Source: Pelobates cultripes | Lineage: Eukaryota; Chordata; Amphibia; Anura; Pelobatidae | Direction: 5' to 3' | DNA: 64,000 nt | Assembly (NCBI GenBank): GCA_933207985.1 | Contig: OW240912.1 | Coordinates: forward strand, 255,174,518 to 255,238,517 | Shown here: in pieces, positions 12,603-23,999 of the stretch | How the letters are laid out: each line of letters opens with the position of its first letter | Position numbering within the stretch: position 1 is the first letter of the stretch | Translations under genes and position numbers: made by a program | The notes under the pieces: model-generated | What the model saw: the letters and a program-made list of their open reading frames with translations, nothing else | What the model was told of the DNA's origin: nothing | The model's database searches: none

Positions 12603-13803
12603 CTAAATGCGTGAGTTCTCTTAATTGAAAAAAAAAGAAAGTACCATAATCCTCCTCCAATACACAGGATTGTTCATTAAAGTGAGAATGCAAAGTAAAT
12701 TTAAAGACTATATTTTTAGAGTTAAGCTATTTTTTAAATTTATTTTGGAAATTGACTTTGAATTTTAATTTTAATAAACAATCCTTACATTGTGTGCCTT
12801 GGCTGTGTGTTGTCTTCAATTTAAAAGAAACAGAGCATGACCGGAAAAAGGGTTAATACAAGTTTTAGTTGGTCTTCAACACGTGCATTATTTTCTTATT
12901 CAGAAGAATGCAACCTGTTTTTATACATGCGCAGTGCAGCAGTTGATTAATTCCATTAGTTTGTGCAAGTGTGTCCCATTCTCAAGTGAGTAGGTAGAAA
13001 CTTGTGCCTGGCTTGTCTGAGTTTATCCCCATTATTCATTTGTGAATTACTGGATATATACAGGCTCTGCAGCCATACCTGAACACTCTGGGGAAAGTAG
13101 GTAACCGAGATGGGACATTTGTATTACTCGTCCTAAAAGATATGTCTGTCTTGAGTGTATATGCTGGTCAGACATGGAGTGCCGCTTTTATCCTTTTTTT
13201 AAGTTATCTAGTGCTTTTGTTGCTTGGAGTGTTTCTTTAAGACACTTGAACCCATCCAAAACTGTGGTCTAGCCATAAAATAAATTATAACACTCAGTAT
13301 TCGCATAGATGGGACAACAGTGTTGAATATTGAATGGTACTGCAAGAGAAGTAAACGTAAAACAAATTAGGAAAGACCCATAGGAGGAGGGGTAGACTGT
13401 CTACAGTGTGCTGAATGCAAAAGTCATCTGTGTATTATACATTTGTTACACTTGGAAAGTCTTCAATAAAAATTATAGGAGGAGGAAAAAAAAAAACTGG
13501 AAACTTGTTAAATGGATGCTGTCACTGATAGGTAATCTATTAGATAATACCTTGGCTTTCTTTGAAACGATTTGTAATAATTGTGAAACCCCTGTAATCC
13601 TGACATAAACATTAAGACATCTTCACTTCCCAATTTCCTCTCTAGCTTTTTCCCCTTCAGTCCATGCGCTAAATTACCAGAATCCAATAATGAGACTAGC
13701 AACCTCTTATGTTGGATAAAGTATAGGCCACAGTTTTGTTTACTGTACAACTTGCCAGCAACCATCCAAAATAACAAACTGCTAGTGTTGCAGGTGTTCT
13801 TGG
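12603..13803. other. No gene recognised
   Basis: AT-rich sequence with short A-runs (near 12628 and 13489). No protein or repeat family recognised. Confidence 0.45.
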
Positions 13804-14400
13804 TGTCAGGGTACACACTCACTCTGGACACAGATGGTAGGAAAAAATCAACAGTTTATTCATAGCCAGCTACAGTCTCCACACCACAGACTCATGACAG
13901 CACAAAGGGCAGAGAGCCCCCCTCTCGGGTTAACCGTGCTTATATATGACAGACGATGCAGCTTACAAGCAATAGAGGTATGCAAGGGTTACTCCTGTAC
14001 TGTGATAATTAATAACCAATTAGCAAGCTTTTAACTATTCATTAATTTTCTACTTTACTGCCTATGAACATTCTTAGCATTCCTGTACATGGGTCCTGGC
14101 CCTGATTATGTACAGCTCTTGTCCCATATATGGTCATATGGCTCTGAGGCATTTCCGAGATCGTCTACCACACTAGTTGCCGGGTGAGTACCGGCAGACA
14201 AATACATATTTACTTTAACTGGCATCCAAAGCAGTCCGCATTCAGCTTGCGTGCAGACATGACTCCCAAAGCCAACCTTAGGCAATTTACTTTTTAGATA
14301 TTTGCTGAGTTGGCAAGGACCATTGCTACTGTGAAAACCTATAACAAAGAAAAAACACATACACTAACCCCCACTACCCAGGGAGGAACAGGTCAGCCTT
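13804..14400 (-). mobile_element. Possible LTR fragment
   Basis: On the minus strand there is a TATA-like CATATATAAG (about 13945), then AATAAAC (about 13860), then an end close to GTGTACCCTGACA at 13804. The order promoter, poly(A) signal, CA end fits a 3' part of an LTR. The other boundary is uncertain and no target duplication was found. Confidence 0.4.
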
Positions 14401-14426
14401 GTTGGGAGGAACAGGTCAGCCTTGTT
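14381..14426. repeat. Exact 23-bp tandem duplication
   Basis: GGGAGGAACAGGTCAGCCTT plus GTT occurs at 14381-14403 and again at 14404-14426 without change. Confidence 0.95.
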
Positions 14427-14776
14427 TTTTTTCTTCTTGCTAGCGACCGGTAAGACCCACCCAACTTTTCCCTTTCCTTCACCCTAACTTATTTCAACAT
14501 TGTAGAAACACTTTTCATTGTAGCCAATCCAGAGAACCTATGAGTGTGCAGCAGCCATGCTCCCCATTTCTTAGTTATCCAGAGGGATGCCTTTTTCTAA
14601 AAAAAATAAAAATAAAATTCCACACTTTTCTCTTAACTTTCGTAGAGGTTAATAATTGTCTCATTTATCAATAATACTTTGCTCCAGAACACTGCAGTTT
14701 TAATATGTAATTTTGACCACACTTAACCTTGCTGCTCTCTTCATTGGTTTAACACATTTACATTTTGTGGTAAAGC

Positions 14777-14982
14777 TTCTGAAGTCTTGACACTTCTATG
14801 TTTACATCCTTGAGAATGATCTGCATCTCTGTGACTTCACAACTAAAAGTATGTTGTCTTTTTTTTTTTTTTTAACCTTATAATGACCTGCACGCTTGCA
14901 GCTTTACATAGATGTAAATCCATTTAAATAAAAGCTGACTGTTTTCCCTTTATCCTTTTCTGCATATCTTTTTATTTAAAAC
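14777..14982. repeat. 206-bp direct repeat, copy 1
   Basis: Starts TTCTGAAGTCTTGACAC and ends TTATTTAAAAC. Nearly identical to 20111-20318: two substitutions and a small length change were seen. The two copies bracket a 5.1-kb block holding Penelope-like, MITE, hAT and LTR sequence and the assembly gap. Confidence 0.9.
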
Positions 14983-14992
14983 TAATATCTCT

Positions 14993-15034
14993 TCTCTCTC
15001 CCCTTCTCCCCTTCTCCCCTTCTCCCCTTCTCCC
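14993..15034. repeat. (CTTCTCCC)n short tandem repeat
   Basis: About four clean 8-bp units (CCCCTTCT) and degenerate flanks at the edge of the Penelope-like tail. Confidence 0.85.
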
Positions 15035-15040
15035 CCAAAA

Positions 15041-15530
15041 GTACAAGATAGCACTCCAGGGATTTCCAAGTAGAATGAATAAAACTTAGCTTTTATTAGC
15101 TCAAAATAAAAATCAACGTTTCAGTCTGTATCACAGACTTTCATCAGGATGAGCTTGCAAATCAAATCCATAAGAATATATACCCCCCAATATCCCCATA
15201 ACTTACCCAGGTTGAAGATAGGAGTGATCCCAGGGGCACCAGACCAGCAGCCTGCTCGGGTCAAACAATTGACCCTGATGATGTCATAGACGTGTGCCTC
15301 CCGGGGTCGTTCCCATAGCAACCCAGTATAACCAACAAAATAATACATATACATATAACTAAAAACATAGCCTGCATACAGGAATAAATTATAAATGTTG
15401 AAGAAAGACCTTTACACCCCATCAGGGACCATTTAGATACAGCGAAAATCCATAGAGAACACGTTAGAGATAGACAGCAGGCAGAACTAATCGAAAAGCG
15501 ATCAAACTGCAACTAGCCTGTAGCAACCTA
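15041..15530 (-). mobile_element. Penelope-like element tail
   Basis: On the minus strand, 15160-15041 contains a hammerhead-like core, an A/T-rich tract and GGAGTGCTATCTTG. The same series occurs at 54116-54225, just upstream of a Penelope-type reverse transcriptase (CCTGATGAAAG, GAAACG, GGGAGTGCTATCTC). The remaining sequence to 15530 shows no clear protein domain. Probably an old, partial Penelope-like copy interrupted by MITEs at 15531 and 15671 and the hAT at 16716. Confidence 0.6.
15118..15147 (-). ncRNA. Hammerhead-ribozyme-like motif (copy 1)
   Basis: Minus strand: CUGAUGA, one A, a perfect 6-bp stem (AGUCUG/CAGACU) with loop UGAUA, then GAAAC. This matches the catalytic box order of a hammerhead, with one extra A before stem II. 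Penelope-like elements are known to carry hammerheads. Stems I and III were not resolved, and cleavage is untested. Confidence 0.55.
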
Positions 15531-15608
15531 TTAACCCCTTAAGGACACAACTTCTAGAATAAAAGGGAATCCTAACGGAATATCTGTCATGTGTCCTTAA
15601 GGGGTTAA
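15531..15608. mobile_element. Short piggyBac-like MITE, copy A
   Basis: TTAACCCCTTAAGGACAC at the left and GTGTCCTTAAGGGGTTAA at the right, 78 bp including both TTAA. The centre includes ACTTCTAGAATAAAAGGGAA, shared with copies at 29433, 31160 and 61596. Confidence 0.85.
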
Positions 15609-15670
15609 CAAGATATAAATATACAAACTGTACTACCTAAGGAATAGATATTGCATAAAGAAAACATGTA

Positions 15671-16431
15671 CAGTATATACTCGAGTATAAGTCTAGTTTT
15701 TCAGCACATTTTTCGTGCTTAAAAACCCCCACTCGACTTATACTCGAGTCACTGTCTGTATTATGGCAACTTAGAGAGCCGCGGCCGTCAGAGCCATGGC
15801 AACGATCCGCGCGGCAACCAGACCGCGAGACTTACAGTGGAGCTGACCGGAACGGAGGAGAAGGGAGCTGACAGGAGCTGCAGGAAAGGTAAGTAAATGC
15901 TTCCTGCCGGCCCCCCCACTTCACAGCCCATGCCACTGGACCACCAGGGATTAAGATAGCCCCCCTCCCTGACCAGTTAACAAGCAGGGAGGGGGGACAA
16001 AAAAAAATTTAAATAATAAAAAAAAATATTAAAATAAAAAAAATTTAAATAATAAAAATGCCCTCCCCCCACCTAGTTCACACACACTACACAAACACAC
16101 ACTCTGCATTATATACACACTCTGCATTATATACACAGAGTGTGTGTATATAATGCATTGTGTGTTTGTATGAGTGTGTGTGTGTATATAATGCAGATTG
16201 TTTGTATGAGTGTGTGTATATATGCAGATTGTTTGTATGAGTGTGTGTATATATAATGCAGAGTGTTTGTTTGTATGAGTGTGTGTGTATATAATTATAA
16301 AAATCACAGAATTTCATAGCCCCAAGTTTTACCCTCGACTTATCCACGAGGCATAGCATATTTCACAATTGTTGGTCACAAAACTGCACTCAACTTATAC
16401 ATGAGATCGACTTATACACGAGTATATACGG
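15671..16431. mobile_element. TIR element with GTATATACTCGAGTATAAG-type ends, copy 2
   Basis: Left end CAGTATATACTCGAGTATAA; right end reverse-complements to CCGTATATACTCGTGTATAA. TA is present on both sides (15669-15670, 16432-16433). It shares the interior of 8709-10116 but has only two or three CTCTGCATTATATACAC units followed by inverted TG-rich versions (16135-16290). No coding capacity was seen. Confidence 0.75.
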
Positions 16432-17523
16432 TAACTTATACTACAAATACAAAAATAAAATGCAGGCATGAGAAATCAAACCTGCAAAGATTCCAATCTA
16501 ACTACAGGGAGCAAAGTACCAACAAACAGCAATTGAAAGCATAATTGTACCAAGAGTAATGTATCACTCCTAATCCTTAGAGATCATTATACAGGTAAAA
16601 AGAGTAGTAAAGGATATATGTCACAACTTCTTAGTCAAAAAAGGGAGAAAACATGAAAAGACGATGCCAGATAAAGGGTGATTAAATATCCACCAACTAA
16701 ACCTATGGGGAAAAGCAGGGCTGCCATCAGAAATTTTGGGGCCCCTGACACAGCTCAAGGTCTGGGCCCCCCGGTGCCTGCACCCGAGTCCGCCCAAAGT
16801 GCTGCCCCCCCCCCGAGTCCGCCCCCCATGTGACATCACAATGCCCCACCCATATGATCTGCCATGTTAAGTAACACCAGTGCTGAAGTGCCGCCGTGTT
16901 TACATTAAAAGGCCTGCAGGGACAGGCTAGACACCAGAACCACTACATTAAGCTGTAGTGGTTCTGGGGACTATAGTGTCCCTTTAATGTGAGGTAAATT
17001 AAAGATTAGTGCCACGAATAATATACTAGATTGCCTACTTACAACCAGGATGATTATGGGCTCTACCTGCAGTCTGGCTCCACTGGTCTGGTGTAGAACA
17101 GGCTCTCTGGAGGCGTTTTGTAACTGTGGTCACAAAAATCAATGTTCTGGGGTCAACGGGAAGCAGCTCCATTTTTTTGAGGGCCCTTTACACAGCTCAA
17201 GGTCTGGGTCCCAGGGTCCACCTTCATGTTCCACCAATGAGTTTGTTCACAGGGGGTGGAGTGTGTGTGTGTGGGGGGGTGTCCTGATGTGTGTAAGGAA
17301 TGCATTGTGTGAATCTGTGTTTGTATGTGTAAGGGCTGCAAGGTGAGTTTGTGTATGCATGGGATGCAGTGTGTGCATCTGTAAGGGATGCATTGAGTGT
17401 GTGTAAGGGGTGCATTGTGTGTTGCTGTGTGTAAGGGATGCATTGCTTGTGTATGTGTGTCTGTGTGTAATGCATTGTGTGTTTTTCTGTGTGCAAGGGG
17501 TGCATTGTGTGTGTGTGTGTGAT

Positions 17524-17880
17524 GGATGTCAATCTCTCCCCCTCCCTCCCTCCAATTTCCTTCTTCTCCCCCTTTCTCCAATTTCCTTATTCTCCCCCCT
17601 CTCCCTCTTCTCCAATTTCCTTCTTCTCCCCCTCCCTCTCCAATTTCCTTCTTCTCCCCCACCCTCCAATTTCCTTCTTCTCCCCCACCCTCCAATTTCC
17701 TTCTTCTCCCCCTCTCCAATTTCCTTCTTCTCCCCCTCCCTCTCCAATGTCCTTCTCCCCTTCCCTCTCATTGCCTTCTCCCACCTCCAATTTCCTTCCT
17801 CTCCCCCTTCCCAGAAATTTCCTTCTTCTCCCCCCTCCAACTTCCTTCTTCTCCCCTTCCTCTCCAATTTCCTTCTCCCC
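17524..17880. repeat. Pyrimidine minisatellite (TCCAATTTCCTTCTTCTCCC)n
   Basis: About 15 imperfect units of 20-26 bp, nearly all C/T on the + strand, running into the N gap. Long open frames on both strands here are composition artefacts. Confidence 0.95.
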
Positions 17881-17980
17881 NNNNNNNNNNNNNNNNNNNN
17901 NNNNNNNNNNNNNNNNNNNNNNNNNNNNNNNNNNNNNNNNNNNNNNNNNNNNNNNNNNNNNNNNNNNNNNNNNNNNNNNN
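17881..17980. other. Assembly gap (100 N)
   Basis: Exactly 100 Ns, a conventional placeholder for unknown size, at the 3' edge of the pyrimidine repeat. True repeat length and possible missing hAT interior are unknown. Confidence 0.98.
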
Positions 17981-18543
17981 ACTCTCCTCTGCTGCTTCCT
18001 CTTGAGCCCCCTCGCGCGCCGCGTACTGATGCCGGTACGGTGTGCGAGGGAGCTGAAGAGGAAGCACACAGAGAGTGCTCCCTTGCGCGCCGGCCCGCCG
18101 GGTGACTGCAGGGCCAGCCTCTGGGGGGCCCTGAGGTGACCGGCTGCTGGGGCCCCCAGGAGAAGAGGCTGGCCCTGTGGGTACATGCCGGGTCGCAGGG
18201 CCCCCTGCGACCCGGTATGTACCCACTGAATCTGGGGCCCGGACGACCTGAGCAGTCCGGGCCCCCCAGGACCGCCGGGCCCATGACAACCGTTGCGGTT
18301 GTCATGCCCTGATGGCGGCCCTGGGGAAAAGAATGTAATGCACAATAACAAGAAGATACAAGTATAGCCACTAAGTAGAGCTGCAGTGATCTAAAGAGAA
18401 GCGGGTACCAAGAATGACTGGTGTACTTCCAGTCTAGTCCAACATGAACACATAAATAAATACATATATAACTCCAACATTCAAGCAGCTGAGCAAAGAA
18501 CCAATGCATCCCCGAATCTATATAGACCGGCATACATCACATA

Positions 18544-18643
<100 letters not shown>

Positions 18644-18713
18644 CAAAATAATACAAGCGAGGGACAGAAAGGAAAGGTCCTCAACAAAATCACATTGTTA
18701 TAGACATATATAG

Positions 18714-19777
18714 TGTGACGAGACCAATCTCGCCACATTGCATTGGAGAAGCCTGATTGCTCGCCTGTTGCCTTTGGATTATGGCCCCATGTTGACACGC
18801 TGGATTTTCCCCTGCAAAGACATGAAAGCCGGGTCATTTGGTGCTTGCCCTGTTTGAGCGGTGATACCCCAGATAGCTATGCCATGGAGCCCATTCGTAT
18901 AATGAAAGACTATGTGAAAGACTTTGGCTCCATGGCAATTGAACTGTATGTGTGTGCTCTGAGCGCCATTCAGTAATAATGTGTGCTCAGATGTGAGCTA
19001 TCTGGGGATATGTTGAATGTACCTGTTTTGTGCAATGGCTGCACAGTTATATGTTTTTATGTATTTTATTGTCTTTTGCTGCCTTGTGTTCAATGGAGTT
19101 TTGCCTCTGTGCTTGGAGATAATTGGATTACTTCCCAATTATCTCCAGGATAGAAGACTCTGTGGAACTGGTTTTGGGCAGAAAAGCCATGCTTCCTTTG
19201 GTCACAAAGGACTACGATCTATCTTTTGAACCACTAGACCAATTTGTATGATTTTGACATATGTTTGTATTTGGAGTATGCTGATTCTGAAAATTGTAAG
19301 TTATATGTGAATGTGATGCATACTTTTCAAGTTATGAATAATGTGGAAAAATTGTATTTCTCTGCTTGTTATAATTACATTGCCCATTGTGTAAGGTAAT
19401 TGAATTACAGGCAGAGGGGAGGATTTTGTGTGGGAGTATCTGAGTGTATTGTATGTGTTTACTGGTTGTGTTCCAAAACCCTGTGGGTGGTACTAATGTG
19501 TATATAAGAACAATGAACCCACAGCTCTGTCTGTTCACTGCTTGACCCTCAACACGGAGCTTTGTCTCGTTCTTGGGGGGATTTATTGTATGCTGTTCCA
19601 GTTTGACTGCTAGGAGTGTAAACCTATTCGTATGGTTTTTCCTATTCGGCTGTTTACGGCATTCATATGATTTCCTGTTCGGCGGATTGGTGTTCTGCAG
19701 TAGCTGTGCCTGTGTCTCTGGAAGGGAAGATCGCCTAAATGGTTTTAACCCCTTGTATGCCTGGGGGCACCGTTACA
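18714..19777 (+). mobile_element. Solo LTR with exact 5-bp duplication
   Basis: Starts TGTGACGAG and ends CGTTACA. TATAG flanks both sides (18709-18713, 19778-19782). A TATA-like TATATAAG lies near 19501, followed by a conserved CCCTCAACACGGAGCTTTGT segment about 45 bases on and then GGGGGG. The same segment occurs in LTRs on the minus strand at 30727-31975 and probably 52281-53954. No internal coding sequence is attached, so it likely arose by LTR-LTR recombination. Retroviral versus gypsy origin cannot be decided. Confidence 0.8.
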
Positions 19778-19823
19778 TATAGTAATAAACCTATTAGCAC
19801 TGGGTGAAATGGGTAATTGAGAC

Positions 19824-20110
19824 GCCTATCCTCCAGGGTGGGCTGTCTCTTAACCCTAAACCCGTCCGCCATCAGACAGATAACATGAATAATCCTAAAG
19901 AATTTTATAGTTTTTTTTTTTAGTAAGGAGCACAAAATGCATTGGAGTCATAGGCTGAAATTAAAAATGGCTGAAGTGCCTATCCCCCAGGGTGGGCTAC
20001 TTCCAAGCCCTTAATAGTCGCCAATAAGTGCCAACAACTTGCTAAATAAGTGAATAGCAAAGCGGTATAATGGGAAGGATATTAGAGATGCCTATCCCCC
20101 TGGGTGGGCT
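19824..20110. repeat. Three spaced copies of GCCTATCCyCCAGGGTGGGCT
   Basis: A 21-bp motif occurs at 19824-19844, 19978-19998 and 20090-20110, in the same direction with one or two changes, in otherwise different sequence. The last copy abuts the second 206-bp repeat. Confidence 0.8.
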
Positions 20111-20318
20111 TTCTGAAGTCTTGACACTTCTATGTTTACATCCTTGAGAATGATCTGCATCTCTGTGACTTCACAACTAAAAGTATGTTGTCTTTTTTTT
20201 TTTTTTTAACCTTATAATGACCTGCATGCTTGCAGCTTTACATAGATGTAAATCCATTTAAATAAAAGCTGACTGTTTTCCCTTTTATCCTTTTATGCAT
20301 ATCTTTTTATTTAAAACA
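20111..20318. repeat. 206-bp direct repeat, copy 2
   Basis: Near-identical to 14777-14982. Flanking sequence differs on both sides outside the duplicated block. Confidence 0.9.
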
Positions 20319-20868
20319 TATATATTATAACAATTTTTATTCATCAATTTTATTCAGAGTACTTTATATTCTGGTGTACAGAGCTAGAACAGAAACATTT
20401 GTGTCACTTTCCTCATGCCCATAGTCTCTTCCATAGATGTGTGTATGTATATTTATAGTGCAATTGTTTATAATAGAACTTCTCTCGTACAAGTCTAACC
20501 AAGTATGTTTAAGCTAATGGTTTATCTGTATCTCTGACCATTGGGAGATGGGAAACTGGAATGAGAGAGGGCCAGGTTGGAAGTGATGTAATGCAAGTGA
20601 CGGGTGATGTCCTTTAAAAGGGGGCATGTCAGCATTGCACTTCCTCTATCCGGGGATGGTAAGGCAGGCGTCCAAAACTGGGACTGTCCTGGCAGTTCCA
20701 AGATAGTTAAGAGGCATATACACTCAGATGTTGCAGATTACCGTTTAGGAGAATTAGGAGTTCTCCTAAACTGTAGGCGTTTAGGGAGTGATTTTACAGC
20801 GGCACATGGTATTCAATATGTGAGACATAGGCCCATCAAATACATCTTTTGAAATTGCAACTTTAAAT
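20319..20868. other. No gene recognised
   Basis: AT-rich sequence; no known protein or element boundary seen. Confidence 0.45.
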
Positions 20869-20869
20869 T

Positions 20870-21160
20870 GTAATTGTCTCTTATATAGCACTATAACTTC
20901 ACTTATTAGATAGTGGCAAATGCATGTATCAGGGGTATTTATTTTGCTAAGAAGAGTTAGCAGAGCCGAATTAGAGAGGTTTGATTAAACTGTCACATAC
21001 CAAATGTGTAAATAAATAAAATTGCTACAATCTTTTGATATAAAATGGTGGCACAATATACACCATATGAGATACCATGTGGAGTGTCTACTTTTGCAAA
21101 TGGTAGGCTTTTGTGAAGTAATTTAAATAGAGCCCAAAAATGAGACCTGTTCAATAAACA
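20870..21160. repeat. Dispersed copy of a module from the large piggyBac-like element
   Basis: Contains GCACTATAACTTCACTTATT, GGTATTTATTTTGCTAAG and, later, CACCATATGAGATACCATG and CTTTTGCAAATGGTAGGC. The same blocks occur in order at 24290-24570. No TTAA boundary was found for this piece. Confidence 0.6.
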
Positions 21161-21308
21161 AAGGGACTGCACTCTTGTCACTCTATTTTGTTGAGATAAT
21201 AAATTGGTACTCTAAACCCAGATCTCCACAAAATATCCAGAAAAAACAATTAAGAGACACACAATGTCTTTAAGTGCAGACTTTAACAGAAGCAAACTGC
21301 CATGACAA

Positions 21309-21339
21309 CATTTCAGCCACAACAATGGCCTTTCTCAAG
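21309..21339 (-). ncRNA. Decayed hammerhead-like motif (copy 2)
   Basis: Minus strand: CUUGAGA, A, AGGCC, loop, GGCU, GAAAUG. Both conserved boxes are altered. Flanking minus-strand sequence to about 21170 is probably a Penelope-like tail. Too degenerate to expect cleavage. Confidence 0.35.
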
Positions 21340-21344
21340 CTTTA

Positions 21345-21999
21345 AAGCAGGCCTGTCCAACCTGCGGCCCCCCCCCCAGATGTTGCTGAACTACAACTCC
21401 CATGATTCTTTCAATGAAACAGATAGCTGAGACCGGCACAACAGCACTGCAGCCTCCCAAAATGGAACAGACATGAACTAAAATCTTTGAGGATTTCTTG
21501 GCGAAACTAAACTGCCGAATGCAAGCATCTTCCTCACAGAAGCCGGGCGGTAACCCACCACGTGAGCGCCCCCTCCTAAGGCTATAGCTACAGGTCGGCG
21601 GCATCTCACAATCCACACTCATGCAGAAAAATACAAGAGTCTTGGCTGGCATACCGGCACTTCAGCAGAGGGGATGACAAACAGGTGCACCAGGAAGTAG
21701 ACTATCCAGCGTCCGGGTTCACACCAGCACTCCTGCCTCTCTGCTGAGATGAGCAGATACTCGAATCCAGGCAAGGGAACACACCACTGCTGTACGCTCC
21801 CATCTCTCTTCCCCACTTGGCACGGACAGTACCCTGAGGGGTTCTTGGCGTGCAACGCATTAGCCATCAGCCTGGTCCAGACCCCACTGGACCTACTCAC
21901 ATGGTTCCTGAGACCCTGCAGAAATGGCATAGGATGAAGTCAAGCCTAAAGGGGGACTCACTCACTACAGGGGAAATGATAAAAGGGGAAAAAAAACGT
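21345..21999. other. No gene; possible hAT-type end
   Basis: Starts CAGGCCTGTCCAACCTGCGG and continues CAGATGTTGCTGAACTACAA, resembling the end of a common vertebrate hAT-derived repeat. No matching other end or duplication was identified. Confidence 0.4.
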
Positions 22000-22002
22000 C
22001 CT

Positions 22003-22683
22003 TCATGTGGACTCCAAATTATTTAACCCCAAAATAGAATTATGGATAACGTGGCTAAGGTAATTTTCTTGCCTTAAAATTCCCATCTCTATTTTGCAAT
22101 GGTTCAAGATTTCATGTTTTATCATGTCCCATGGAGGAGCATCTTGGAGTTTCCAATGTCTAGCTAATGCTGCTTTTGTTTCTACCAAGGTATGTACCAC
22201 TAGACCTTTTTTTTATATGTAGCTATCACAGGCTAACATATGTGCAAAACCATTGATCTACATGAAAAATCTAAGTTTACTTCTCGATGGTCTTTCCAGA
22301 ATTTTGGTACTTTAATCCAAAATTGGTTAATTTTCGGGCAAGACCACCGGACATGAACATAGTCAGCCCTGATCGACCTACATCTCCAGCATGTGTGTTG
22401 TGTTGAAGGATACTTTATTGCCAACTTGGTTGGAACGTAGTGCCAGCTATTAATAATTTTATAGTGACTTTCTATTAAGTTAAGGCAATGTATTGCCTTC
22501 TCTACAGCGTTGTTTGCGTTAATCTATTCCTCTCTTGTGATATTAATTTGTAACTCTTTTTTTTTTTCATGCTTCAAGAGCAGGAATTTCAGGAGTTATA
22601 TAGTTTTACACATCTTGATACGAAGTTTTTATTACTTTTGTTATTTCAATTTTATGAAAAATTGTAATCCTTCTGATAGATCT
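22003..22683 (-). pseudogene. L1 ORF2 C-terminal part of the split L1
   Basis: Minus frame 22424-22233 contains CWRCRSIRADYVHVRWSC, the L1 C-terminal cysteine motif, followed by WIKV. Stops are present. This is the 3' end of the L1 that resumes at 25475 beyond the 2.8-kb insertion. Confidence 0.75.
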
Positions 22684-22974
22684 TTAACCCCTTAACGACG
22701 AGTGACGAACGAGATCCGTCACTCGGGATTGCCATAACGACGAGTGATGTACCTCGGACGGCGATCGCGGGGTTAATGGTGCTCCGGTCTGCTTCTCTAT
22801 TAGAGGCAGACCGGGAGCACCCGATAGTGCTGCCCAGCACATGTGCTCGCTTTGACAGCATGTCAGAGCAAGCACATGTGCTTAGTATACACACCTTCCG
22901 CCTCCCCGCACTTCCTGGTTCTGTGTGAAGTGCAGAGAGACGGATCAGTGATGATCCTGCCCCATGTTAAAAAA

Positions 22975-23590
22975 AATAAAAATAAAGTTTATTTAAAATC
23001 CCACCCCCCTTTACTCATTTTAATTAAAAATTAACCCCTTCCCTGCCAATTGATCACTGACTACAGTGATCAATTGGCAGGGATTACATTTTACTGTCAT
23101 CTGAATATTTTTTTTAACCCCTGAGGGTTAATTCTTTTTTTTAACCCTCAGGGGTTAAATTTATTTAATTAATTTAAATATTTTAAAATTATATGTTTAG
23201 CTAGCTGGGGTGGGTGGAAGTTAGTGGGGAATTGGGGGATTTGGTGTTAGGCTAACTAGGGGTTAACGTTACAAAAGTTTTAAAATAAACTTTAAAAAGT
23301 TAAAAATTAAGCTAAAAAAAGTTGTAATAACGTTTAAGTAAAAAATAAAAAAACCACCCCCCTTTACCCAGTCCAAATAAAAATTAACCCCTTCCCTGCC
23401 AGTCGATCACTGCCTACAGTGATCAAAATACAGATCACAGTATTATACTGTGATCTAATTTTTTTTAACCCTTGAGGATTAACTTTTATTTATTTTTTAA
23501 CCCTCAGGGGTTCAATTTATTTAATTAATTTAAATATTTTATAATTATATATTTTGCTAGCTGGGGTGGGTGGGAGTTATGGGAAAATGG
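22975..23590. repeat. Tandem duplication of ~365 bp inside the large element
   Basis: Both halves show, in order, CCACCCCCCTTTAC, AATTAACCCCTTCCCTGCCA, a TGATCACTG hairpin, TTTTTTAACCCyTGAGG, TTAACCCTCAGGGGTT, ATTTATTTAATTAATTTAAA and GCTAGCTGGGGTGGGTGG. The second half begins near 23342. Confidence 0.85.
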
Positions 23591-23999
23591 GAATTTACTG
23601 TTAGTGCTGCTTACTGCTAGTTAGGGGTTAACGGTAAAAAAAGCTTAGAAAAACGTTAAATCTGTAAAAAAAAGTTTTAAGAAAGTTTAAAAAAATTAAT
23701 AAGCAAAACAAAAGTTTAAAAACTAGTTTTTAAAAGTAAAAAAAGTTTCAAAAAGTAAAAAAATACATTTAAAAACGCTCATTACCACTACACCTGGAAC
23801 AAACTAGAGGAAAAATGATCCCACGCTAAGGTTCAAAATATGCCTTTTGAATTACCCCAGGGTGTATTCTTTAATGAATAGTATGTGTTTGTGGGGAAGT
23901 TTCAATAACCAACTGTCTAAACGACTCCAAATTGGAAAATGGACACAGCGTAAAACTTCAAAGTTAGAAAAAAACTGAATTGCTGCGGCTCAAATGCGC

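Larger units (their letters stand above)
16716..18323. mobile_element. Non-autonomous hAT-type element with exact 8-bp duplication
   Basis: Ends CAGGGCTGCCATCAG and CTGATGGCGGCCCTG are inverted repeats. GGGAAAAG occurs directly outside both (16708-16715 and 18324-18331). An 8-bp duplication with CAG..CTG-like ends is diagnostic of hAT. Inside are a T2-like end (about 16915-16990), TG-rich repeats, a pyrimidine minisatellite, the N gap, and GC-rich palindromic sequence (18000-18320). No transposase is visible, so it is a deletion derivative or composite. Confidence 0.85.

Noticed and set aside
17410..18533. Several long frames on both strands crossing the N gap
   Set aside because: They run through a C/T minisatellite and Ns; proline/serine/leucine or glycine/glutamate/arginine runs are artefacts.
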